Positions 1-5,736 of a stretch of 6,466 nucleotides of DNA are shown in pieces. A program made the translations under genes and the position numbers. The number at the start of each line of letters is the position of its first letter. Positions within the stretch are counted from its first letter, which is position 1. The notes under the pieces are model-generated. The model was not told where the DNA came from. It searched no databases and saw only the letters and a list, made by a program, of their open reading frames with translations. Origin of the DNA: Pseudomonadota bacterium (lineage in GTDB: Bacteria; Pseudomonadota; Alphaproteobacteria; Parvibaculales; Parvibaculaceae); the NCBI GenBank assembly GCA_021780275.1, contig JAJXZC010000504.1, forward strand, positions 1 through 6,466, written 5' to 3'.

Positions 1-62
1 GCCATCAGAGCGGCAGCCAGAAGCGCGAATACCGTCTTTCTCAATCGCGGCAGCCTATTCAT
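1..62 (-). CDS. N-terminus of a predicted exported protein (cut by window edge)
   Basis: Only the first 20 codons and two bases of the next are inside the window. They read MNRLPRLRKTVFALLAAALM followed by an Ala codon. This has the form of a Sec signal peptide or N-terminal membrane anchor: a basic n-region (R3, R6, R8, K9) followed by a hydrophobic stretch from V11. An AAAGGA ribosome binding site sits 6 bases before the ATG. The gene follows the oxygenase gene in the same direction after 84 bp, so it may belong to the same transcription unit. The mature protein is not visible, so its function cannot be stated; a periplasmic, lipoprotein or membrane product are all possible. Too short to exclude chance, but the start codon, Shine-Dalgarno, signal sequence and co-direction agree. 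Confidence 0.62.
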   Translation of the reverse strand, partial: MNRLPRLRKTVFALLAAALM

Positions 63-68
63 GATCTG

Positions 69-74
69 TCCTTT
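69..74 (-). promoter_or_regulatory. Ribosome binding site of the exported-protein gene
   Basis: AAAGGA on the minus strand, 6 bases before the ATG at 62. It supports reading the left edge as the start of a gene rather than as non-coding DNA. Confidence 0.6.
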
Positions 75-146
75 CAATGGGCGGAGCGCGTCCGCGATCC
101 CGCAGGGTTGAGGCGTTTCCGCATTTGTCGTTTCTCTATGGTCCAA

Positions 147-1232
147 TCAGGCGCGTTCCTTGCGCCCGAAGAATGTTTCGCCGGTCGTCTCCGATTCCGG
201 AATGGCGATCAGGCCTTCCTTCTCAAGCTTCCTGAGATAGGCGAAGGTGCGCATCGTCTGGGCGAGAAGATGATCGCCTGCGACATAGGCCGGATAGGTA
301 CGAGTGGCGCCCTCCTCGATAAATTGAGGCAGCGGCTCTACCACCGTGTCGTAATCGACCGAGCAGAAGAGCGGGAAGGAATAGCGCTCATAGGCGACCC
401 GGCGCACGCGATGCGCCGTGGCGATGAAGCGGCCATTGGTCATGGCTTCCAGCATGTCGCCGATGTTGATGACAAAAGCGCCCGGCACCGGCGGCGCGTC
501 GACCCAGTTGCCCTCTGCATTGACGACTTCGAGACCCGGCGCCGTGACATGCAGAATGGTGAAGCACTCATAATCGGTGTGCGGGCTGATGCCGAAATTG
601 CTGGAGCTGCCGCCGATCGCCGAAGCGTCGAAACCTTCCGCTTCCGGGTAATGAACAAGGCGAAGCTGCGACGGCGGCTTGGTCAGATAGCGGTCGAAGT
701 AATTTTCCTCGAGACCGAGCGCCAGCGCGAAGCCGCGGAACAACGTGCGCCCCAGCGAAATCGCCGCCTCGTAATAGGCATAGATGCCCTCCCTGAAGCC
801 CTCGACTTCGCGCGGCCACTGGTTCGGCCCGAGAAGGCGGTATCCCTTGATGTGATCCGGATCGTCCTCGGCGAGGTCAATGGAGAGGTCGAAGGCTTCC
901 TTCTTGTCGACGCTCGGCACGTCGCCCGCATAGAAATTCTCTTCGCCCATGGGGACATAGCCCCGATGCGCGCGCGAATTGCCGATGTAATATTTCTTCT
1001 TCACGTCGTCCGGCAGCGCAAAGAAGGCCGCCGCCTTGGCCTGAAGATTTTCGATCCGTTCCGGCGCGATGCCGTGACCCGTGACATAGAGAAAGCCGAC
1101 TTCGCTCGCGGCCTTCTCCATTTCCCGGGCAACAGCTTTCCTTGCTTCCGGATCGCCGCCGAGAAGCGGCGCGATATCGACAAGCGGGATATGATCGAAG
1201 GCTCTTCCTTTTGCCATCTTCGTCTCCATCAT
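147..1232 (-). CDS. 2-oxoglutarate/Fe(II)-dependent oxygenase, isopenicillin N synthase family
   Basis: A 361-residue cytosolic non-haem iron oxygenase. The N-terminal DIOX_N-type region (about residues 14-130) includes IPLVDIAPL and GFLYVTGHGI. The C-terminal 2OG-Fe(II) oxygenase region (about 185-300) carries the complete iron facial triad, H218 and D220 (SPHTDYECFTIL) and H274 (ATAHRV). It also has the co-substrate-binding pair R283/S285 in ERYSFPLF. Length and motif order are normal for the family, which hydroxylates, oxidatively cleaves or cyclises small molecules; the sequence does not reveal the substrate. The name reflects fold, and penicillin synthesis is not implied. The ATG start is fixed by AGGAG six bases upstream, and it overlaps the stop of the preceding gene by 4 bases (ATGA), so translational coupling is likely. 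No convincing terminator follows. Confidence 0.93.
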   Translation of the reverse strand: MMETKMAKGRAFDHIPLVDIAPLLGGDPEARKAVAREMEKAASEVGFLYVTGHGIAPERIENLQAKAAAFFALPDDVKKKYYIGNSRAHRGYVPMGEENFYAGDVPSVDKKEAFDLSIDLAEDDPDHIKGYRLLGPNQWPREVEGFREGIYAYYEAAISLGRTLFRGFALALGLEENYFDRYLTKPPSQLRLVHYPEAEGFDASAIGGSSSNFGISPHTDYECFTILHVTAPGLEVVNAEGNWVDAPPVPGAFVINIGDMLEAMTNGRFIATAHRVRRVAYERYSFPLFCSVDYDTVVEPLPQFIEEGATRTYPAYVAGDHLLAQTMRTFAYLRKLEKEGLIAIPESETTGETFFGRKERA

Positions 1233-2074
1233 GAAGCGCTCCTGACTTTTGCCTCGATGGGGAAGGCGTCGAGCGCGCCTTGCGCATCAAGGAGCTGCCA
1301 CTTCCGCGCAACATCCCGCCCGTCGGCGTCAATGTCGGAAAGAACGATCGCGCCGGACGCCTTCGAAGCCCAGACGGGATCGATGCGCTCACGCTCGCGG
1401 AAAGGCAGGCTCGAGCGCTGGATGATCCAGCCCGCATCGGTGACGACACCTTGCGAAATTTCACAGTCGATGAGGTTCTGCGCATCCTCGACGCTTTCGG
1501 CACCCGCAACGCATTCCTGAAGATGCAATCCTGCCGGTACCGCCGCGCTGCGCGCGCGGGCATACATGAAGAGAGAGCCAAGACGCATCAGATAGGCGCG
1601 AGTGCCATCGGCAGGATCGTCGAGCCGAAGCGTGCAGACGGGATCGAGATCGACGGGCTCGCGGTGCCAGTGCTCGATATAGGGAATGTCCTTCCCCTCC
1701 TCGACCATCATGTCGGGCTCCATCCAGAGGCGGCCCTGATCGGAATAGATCGCCTGCGGCTGAAAATCGATCTCGCGCCGCCACTCGAAGAATCCGTCGG
1801 CATAGTGAAGCTCGCCCGCGAAACCCTCTTGCGAGGCAAGCCAGTCAAGCTGCGTGAAGTTAAGCGCACGCAAATTCCTGACGCCGCGAAAATCGGGGCG
1901 GCCTGCGGGCTGGCGCAGATCGAGGTAATAGCTCGGCCCCTGCATCCAGTTGACGAAGGTTGTGCGGTCGCTGCGGCCATCGGGCCAGTCGATGAGGGAG
2001 CGGCTCCAGAGGCCTGCAAGGGTCTCGATGGTCGGCTCGCTCTTCGGTTCGATCCGTAGTCCGATATTCGCCAT
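1229..2074 (-). CDS. Conserved protein of unknown function, possibly HRI1-like
   Basis: A 281-residue soluble protein with no signal peptide or membrane segment. I chose the ATG at 2074 (MANIGLRIEPK) because GGACGAG lies just upstream; the frame stays open to 2125, but those 17 extra residues look non-coding. Notable stretches are LIDWPDGRSDRTTFVNWMQG and YYLDLRQP near the N-terminus. Mid-protein come FFEWRREIDFQP, then EEGKDIPYIEHWHREP, and near the C-terminus GWIIQRSSLPF. The spacing of aromatic-rich strands suggests a beta-barrel protein, and the mid-protein E-G-P-E-W pattern recalls the yeast HRI1 lipocalin-like family. That likeness is from memory and is weak. No catalytic motif is recognisable. 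The stop codon overlaps the oxygenase start, so the two products probably act in the same pathway. Confidence 0.82.
   Translation of the reverse strand: MANIGLRIEPKSEPTIETLAGLWSRSLIDWPDGRSDRTTFVNWMQGPSYYLDLRQPAGRPDFRGVRNLRALNFTQLDWLASQEGFAGELHYADGFFEWRREIDFQPQAIYSDQGRLWMEPDMMVEEGKDIPYIEHWHREPVDLDPVCTLRLDDPADGTRAYLMRLGSLFMYARARSAAVPAGLHLQECVAGAESVEDAQNLIDCEISQGVVTDAGWIIQRSSLPFRERERIDPVWASKASGAIVLSDIDADGRDVARKWQLLDAQGALDAFPIEAKVRSAS
1239..1243 (-). promoter_or_regulatory. Ribosome binding site of the oxygenase gene
   Basis: AGGAG on the minus strand, 6 bases before the ATG at 1232. It lies inside the last codons of the upstream gene. It is the best Shine-Dalgarno in the window and decides the oxygenase start at the first of two adjacent ATG codons. 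Confidence 0.75.
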
Positions 2075-2078
2075 TCGT

Positions 2079-2085
2079 CTCGTCC
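2079..2085 (-). promoter_or_regulatory. Ribosome binding site choosing the start at 2074
   Basis: GGACGAG on the minus strand, its GGA core 8 bases before the ATG at 2074. It favours the 281-residue product over the longer open frame starting at 2125. Confidence 0.55.
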
Positions 2086-2152
2086 GATACTGCACTGCAC
2101 AAAGCATGCGTCGGAGAAAGGCCATAGGCGAAGACAGGAAATTCCGATGCCA

Positions 2153-2173
2153 CCCATAGATGCGATCTATGGG
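2153..2173. promoter_or_regulatory. Perfect inverted repeat, candidate LysR-type operator
   Basis: Arms CCCATAGAT (2153-2161) and ATCTATGGG (2165-2173) flank a GCG spacer with no mismatch. Within it, ATAG-N7-CTAT places T2157 and A2169 eleven bases apart, the T-N11-A form known for LysR-type regulators. The right arm covers the stop codon of the LysR gene (2167-2169). The centre is about 89 bp before the start codon of the next gene on the minus strand, leaving room for a promoter. A transcript could also fold it into a 9-bp stem, but no T-run follows on either side, so it is a poor intrinsic terminator. The operator role is inferred. Confidence 0.5.
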
Positions 2174-3105
2174 CGCTCGCCGAGGCGGCCCAGAATCTCG
2201 TGGAGGAACAATTCGGTCGGCGTGTCGCGCGCGTCCTGCTCGCGGGTGATGAGATAGACGTGATAGCTGGGCAGCAGATCGTCGGGCAGCAGGGGATGGA
2301 GATTGTGCGCCCGGTCGATTTCTTCCGCGACACAGGTGGGTAGAAAGCCGATGCCGACACCAAGCTCGATGAGGCGCTTCACTTCGTGCAGGTTTTCCGC
2401 AAAGCCGGCCGCATGGCGGCCAAGCCCGTAGCGACGGCGGAAGCGCTCCAGCTCCTCGGGCTCATCCTCGCCCGTCATGACGAAAGGCTCGTCGCAGAGC
2501 ATGGCCGGCTGGCCGACGGTGCGTCCGAAGAGCGGATGACTTCGGCTGCAATAGAGCTGCTGCACTTCCTTCATCAGCGGCGCGTAGCGCAGGCCCTCGC
2601 TCGGCGCGCTGTCGCAGGCAATGCCCACTTCAGCCTCGCCGAGCTTCAGCGCCTTGATGACGCCGCGCCAGGCCACGACGTCGAGACGGATCTCGACCCC
2701 CGGATGAAGCTCATGAAAAGCGGCAATGGCTCCGTCGAATTCCGGCGAGACGATGCTCGACATGATGGTGATGTTGATCACGCCCTCGACGAGATTCGCG
2801 GCGCGAGCGACTTCGTGCGGCGCGGTACGCACCGCCCCCGTCATGGCCTCGCAGAGCGGCACCAGCGCGCGGCCCGCCGGTGTCAGCTCTATGCCCTGGC
2901 TGGTGCGGCGGCAAAGCTCGACGCCCAGATGCTCCTCAAGCCGCTTCAGGCCTGCGCTGATCGTCGGCTGTTGCTTGTTGAGATGGCGCGCCGCCGCGCT
3001 GATACCCCCCGAATTGACGATTTCAAGGAAGAGCCCGAACAGGTTCCAATCGACATTACGAACGAAATTCCGCTCGTCCTGCGGGATGAGGTTAAGCTTC
3101 GGCAT
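2167..3105 (-). CDS. LysR-type transcriptional regulator
   Basis: A 312-residue DNA-binding regulator of normal family length. The N-terminal winged helix-turn-helix spans about residues 19-80, with LFLEIVNSGGISAAARHLN, then QQPTISAGLKRLEEHLGVEL, and TPAGRAL ending the domain. The effector-binding domain follows (about 108-300), including an HPGVEI strand and GVGIGFLP. The frame stays open to a TTG at 3150, but the ATG at 3105 is preferred: it has AAGAAGG upstream and gives a standard N-terminus. It lies 72 bp after the Anbu gene and 92 bp before the unknown-protein/oxygenase pair, all co-directional. A palindrome at its own stop codon fits a LysR-type operator, so the likeliest target is the oxygenase pair. 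Most LysR regulators are transcribed divergently from their target, so this arrangement is less usual. The effector is unknown. Confidence 0.94.
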   Translation of the reverse strand: MPKLNLIPQDERNFVRNVDWNLFGLFLEIVNSGGISAAARHLNKQQPTISAGLKRLEEHLGVELCRRTSQGIELTPAGRALVPLCEAMTGAVRTAPHEVARAANLVEGVINITIMSSIVSPEFDGAIAAFHELHPGVEIRLDVVAWRGVIKALKLGEAEVGIACDSAPSEGLRYAPLMKEVQQLYCSRSHPLFGRTVGQPAMLCDEPFVMTGEDEPEELERFRRRYGLGRHAAGFAENLHEVKRLIELGVGIGFLPTCVAEEIDRAHNLHPLLPDDLLPSYHVYLITREQDARDTPTELFLHEILGRLGERP

Positions 3106-3116
3106 GGTTCGTTGCG

Positions 3117-3123
3117 CCTTCTT
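3117..3123 (-). promoter_or_regulatory. Ribosome binding site choosing the LysR start at 3105
   Basis: AAGAAGG on the minus strand, 11 bases before the ATG at 3105. The spacing is slightly long. The alternative upstream TTG at 3150 would add 15 residues unlike any LysR N-terminus. Confidence 0.45.
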
Positions 3124-3177
3124 TCCAAGCCCCGTCGATTGAGGGAGCAAGTTCCGGACCAGATGGCGCGCGGCGGC

Positions 3178-3921
3178 TCAGAACTCCCATTCCGGGCCAG
3201 GAATCGCCTGATAGGCGCGCGTCAGCGCATCCGACCATGACTGCCGCAGACCCTTGAAATAGGCATCGTCGTCCTTGATGCGCCGGCTGAGCGCGACCTT
3301 CAGCGCATCGCGGCGATAAACCATGAGGTCGATGGGAAGGCCGACCGAAAGGTTCGAGCGGATCGTCGAATCCATAGAGATGAGCGCGAGCTTCAGCGCA
3401 TCGCCTACATCGGTCTCGTAGGTCGCGGCGCGGTCGATGATGGGCTTGCCATATTTGTGCTCGCCGATCTGGAAATAGGGCGTGTCTTCCGTCGCCTCGA
3501 TGTAATTGCCCGCCGCGTAAATCTGAAAGAGCCGGAGGCGGCCATTGCCGATCTGCCCGCCAAGCAGGATCGAGACGTTGAAAGTTTCCGACTGCGCCTC
3601 GAGCGAAGGACCGTCGACCTTGTAAATCTCCCGGACCGCCTGCCCCATCAACTGGGCCGCACGAACCATGCTTGGAACGGAGTGGAGCGTTTCCTGCGGC
3701 TCCCCCTCATAAAGTGACAGGCCCTGTTCGGTCACCAGATTGACGATCGCCTGGCTCAGGGCAAGGTTTCCCGCCGTCATGATGCCGATGACGCGGTCAC
3801 CCGGGCGCTCGATCGTGGTGAGCTTGCGGAAGGTCGAGATGTTGTCGACGCCCGCATTGGTGCGTGTGTCCGCGAGCATGACGAGACCGCCTCGAAGGCG
3901 AAGCGCAACGCAATAAGTCAT
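3178..3921 (-). CDS. Anbu, proteasome-type N-terminal nucleophile peptidase
   Basis: A 247-residue cytosolic protein of the Anbu family (ancestral beta-subunit, relative of HslV and 20S proteasome beta-subunits). It opens MTYCVALRL, so removal of Met exposes Thr2 as the predicted nucleophile. D18 (in LADTRTNAG) and K33 (in TFRKL) match the proteasome Thr1/Asp17/Lys33 site. GIMTAGNLALSQAI resembles the glycine turn of the family. The C-terminal half has the Anbu-specific LISMDSTIRSNLSVGLPIDL, and the end, PGPEWEF, is intact. Family members form lock-washer oligomers with little peptidase activity seen in vitro; the natural substrate is unknown. The ATG at 3921 is certain because the nucleophile must be residue 2; its Shine-Dalgarno (GGCGGA) is weak. 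It follows the transglutaminase gene by 22 bp and ends the cluster. Confidence 0.95.
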   Translation of the reverse strand: MTYCVALRLRGGLVMLADTRTNAGVDNISTFRKLTTIERPGDRVIGIMTAGNLALSQAIVNLVTEQGLSLYEGEPQETLHSVPSMVRAAQLMGQAVREIYKVDGPSLEAQSETFNVSILLGGQIGNGRLRLFQIYAAGNYIEATEDTPYFQIGEHKYGKPIIDRAATYETDVGDALKLALISMDSTIRSNLSVGLPIDLMVYRRDALKVALSRRIKDDDAYFKGLRQSWSDALTRAYQAIPGPEWEF

Positions 3922-3943
3922 GAAATCAGTTCCGCCCGGATCG

Positions 3944-4771
3944 TTATTGTTGTGCCGCGCTCTCGCCGACCTTCAGCCGCACCTCGAGCGTCTCCTGCCC
4001 GCCGCCGCGCCGAAGGCCGCGCACAGGCGCCGCTTCAAGATAATCGAGCCCGGTGGCAACCCGCACATAGGCCGCCGTCGGGCAAATTCTGTTGGCGACA
4101 TCGAAGCCAACCCAGCCAAGCCCATCAATATAGGCTTCCGCCCATGCGTGGCTCGCCTCTTGTTCCATATCGGAGTCGATCCAGAGATAGCCGCTGACAT
4201 AGCGCGCCGGAATGCCAAGCATACGCGCCGCCGAAATGAAGACATGCGCGTGGTCCTGACAGACGCCGGAGCCCTTGGCGAGCGCTTCAGCCGCCGTCGT
4301 CTGCGCATCCGTATTGCCGATGTGATAATCGAGCGCGTCGCGCACCGTCTCCATCAACCGGTGCGCGAGGTCGAGTGGCGAGAGGTCGGAAGCCGAACGG
4401 GCCCGTTCGGCAAGAGCGACGATCGCCCCGTCGGCATCGGTGAGATCGGTGCGGCGCAGATAGAAGCGCGGCGAAAAGGGCTCATGCGCGTTGACGACGC
4501 CGCTGCGGTCCAGCGTCTCGACCTCCGCCGTCACACGGATCGCAATCTCCTGATGCGGGCGTTCGACATAAAGCATCTGGAGGACATTGCCGTAAACATC
4601 GCGCGCCTCGGTGAGGCTCGCCTGCGCCGGCACTTGCAGACGCCAGCTCAGGATCGTCTGCGTCGCATTGTCGAGCGGCTTCAGGCGCAGCGCCTGGATC
4701 GCATAGGAGGCTGGCTCCGCGTATCGGTAGACAGTCTCGTGATTGATATGGATGCGCATTCGAAACTTCAC
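3944..4771 (-). CDS. Transglutaminase-like cysteine peptidase family protein
   Basis: A 275-residue protein if read from the GTG at 4771. The N-terminal beta domain (about residues 5-100) begins MRIHINHETVYRYAEP. The transglutaminase core follows, with the complete triad: C171 (GSGVCQDHAH), H208 (EASHAWAEAYI) and D224 (GWVGFD). No signal peptide is visible, so it should act in the cytosol. Bacterial members of this type are thought to hydrolyse peptide or amide bonds rather than cross-link proteins. The GTG shares 4 bases (GTGA) with the alpha-E stop, which argues for translational coupling. An ATG four codons later, at 4759, gives an equally natural N-terminus and has no better ribosome binding site, so the exact start is uncertain. 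In Anbu clusters this protein accompanies an ATP-grasp and an alpha-E protein. Confidence 0.94.
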   Translation of the reverse strand: MKFRMRIHINHETVYRYAEPASYAIQALRLKPLDNATQTILSWRLQVPAQASLTEARDVYGNVLQMLYVERPHQEIAIRVTAEVETLDRSGVVNAHEPFSPRFYLRRTDLTDADGAIVALAERARSASDLSPLDLAHRLMETVRDALDYHIGNTDAQTTAAEALAKGSGVCQDHAHVFISAARMLGIPARYVSGYLWIDSDMEQEASHAWAEAYIDGLGWVGFDVANRICPTAAYVRVATGLDYLEAAPVRGLRRGGGQETLEVRLKVGESAAQQ

Positions 4772-5709
4772 ATCAGGTAGCTTCGGTTGATCTCGGATCC
4801 GAGACGGTTGTTCTGCTCGACATATTGCGTGAGAAATTCATGGAGCCCCTGGCGGAAGACATCGTCCACACGCCCGAAGCGCAACTGCGAGTAGACCTTG
4901 CCCGCCATGCGATGGCAATCGTGCCTTTGGCCATACTCCTCGCCCAGCGCGTCGAGGCAATCCTTGATCTTCGCTGTGCAGCTGACGAGTGACCGCGGCA
5001 TCTGCTCGCGCATGATGAGGAATTCAGCGATGTGCCAGGGGCGGATGCCCTCCTTGTAGAGAACGTGATAGCTGCGATAGCCCGAAACGGCTCGCAGGAT
5101 CGACGCCCATTGATAATAGTCGATGCCGCCGCCGACTTCGGCATGCTCGGGCAAAAGCAGGTGATATTTCACATCGAGAATGCGCGCCGTGTTGTCGCCA
5201 CGCTCGACGAAAGTTCCGAGCTGCATGAAATGATAGCTGTCGCAGCGAAGCATGGTCGCAACCGTGCCGCCATGAAAGAGCAGAGAGCGATCCTTGACCC
5301 AGTCGAGGAACCGATGAAGCCCGCTGCCGCGGACCCGCGCCTCGCTCCATTTGGGCAGCTCAAGCCATGTGGAGTTGAGCGTTTCCCACTGCTCGGTCGT
5401 GAGCGCCGTGCGGATCGCGCGGGCATTGCGCCGCGCCGTCTCGATGCAGCAGCGGATGCTCGACGGATTGTCCTCGTCGAAGGCGAGATAGGAAATCACA
5501 TGCTCGGGCGTCGCGTCATTATACTTGCGATAGAAGCCTTCCTCGCAATCGGACACGATGATGGTCGAGTGCCACTCGCTGCCGGAGGTTTCCGCGCTTG
5601 AAGGCATGAGCGACAGCCGGTCCGTGACCTGAAGGATGCGCGCGAGATTTTCCGCACGCTCCATGTAGCGTGCGATCCAGTAGAGACTGTCGGCGGTACG
5701 GCTCAGCAT
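4768..5709 (-). CDS. Alpha-E domain-containing protein
   Basis: A 313-residue, mainly alpha-helical protein with the diagnostic alpha-E opening MLSRTADSLYWIARYMERAE. The conserved ERAEN motif (residues 17-21) recurs as ERGDN at 169-173, each followed by an ARIL segment, showing two related helical halves. Other conserved pieces are FLDWVKDRSLLFHG (134-147) and YHLLLPE (182-188). The molecular function is not established; the family almost always neighbours or is fused to circularly permuted ATP-grasp proteins and is thought to work with them in peptide-bond formation. The ATG at 5709 is the only sensible start; a weak GGGTG lies 7 bases upstream. The gene begins 27 bp after the ATP-grasp stop and overlaps the transglutaminase start by 4 bases. 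Length is typical and no damage is seen. Confidence 0.94.
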   Translation of the reverse strand: MLSRTADSLYWIARYMERAENLARILQVTDRLSLMPSSAETSGSEWHSTIIVSDCEEGFYRKYNDATPEHVISYLAFDEDNPSSIRCCIETARRNARAIRTALTTEQWETLNSTWLELPKWSEARVRGSGLHRFLDWVKDRSLLFHGGTVATMLRCDSYHFMQLGTFVERGDNTARILDVKYHLLLPEHAEVGGGIDYYQWASILRAVSGYRSYHVLYKEGIRPWHIAEFLIMREQMPRSLVSCTAKIKDCLDALGEEYGQRHDCHRMAGKVYSQLRFGRVDDVFRQGLHEFLTQYVEQNNRLGSEINRSYLM

Positions 5710-5736
5710 CGCGTTACACCCGATCGGAACATGTCC

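Noticed and set aside
81..95. Possible hairpin GCGGA-GCGCG-TCCGC between the oxygenase and exported-protein genes
   Set aside because: A 5-bp stem with no T-run is too weak to call a terminator in GC-rich DNA.
74..124. 16-codon minus-strand open frame in the 84-bp gap
   Set aside because: It is very short, has no ribosome binding site and shows no conserved features; it is likely chance.
135..141. TCTATGG near the oxygenase stop, like one arm of the candidate operator
   Set aside because: There is no partner half-site at the T-N11-A distance, and a 7-base match occurs by chance in a window this size.
108..1520. 470-codon open frame on the plus strand
   Set aside because: It lies antisense to the oxygenase gene and the end of the upstream gene, both of which have family motifs or firm starts. 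Its translation is Arg/Ala-rich with no recognisable domain, as expected of the antisense frame of GC-rich coding DNA.
3106..3150. Longer LysR start at a TTG codon
   Set aside because: It would add 15 residues before a standard LysR N-terminus, and the ATG at 3105 has its own ribosome binding site.
3189..3204. ATTCC/GGAAT stem at the end of the Anbu gene
   Set aside because: The stem is only 5 bp, lies inside the coding region and has no following T-run, so it is not supported as a terminator.
3920..4780. 286-codon plus-strand open frame opposite the transglutaminase gene
   Set aside because: The minus strand encodes a full transglutaminase triad here; the plus-strand product is Arg-rich and featureless. 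The same applies to the plus-strand frames at 1280-2059, 2386-3240 and 5032-5601.
4791..4804. Perfect 14-bp palindrome TCTCGGATCCGAGA
   Set aside because: It lies within alpha-E codons, is far from any promoter position, and one such palindrome is expected about 0.4 times in a window of this size.
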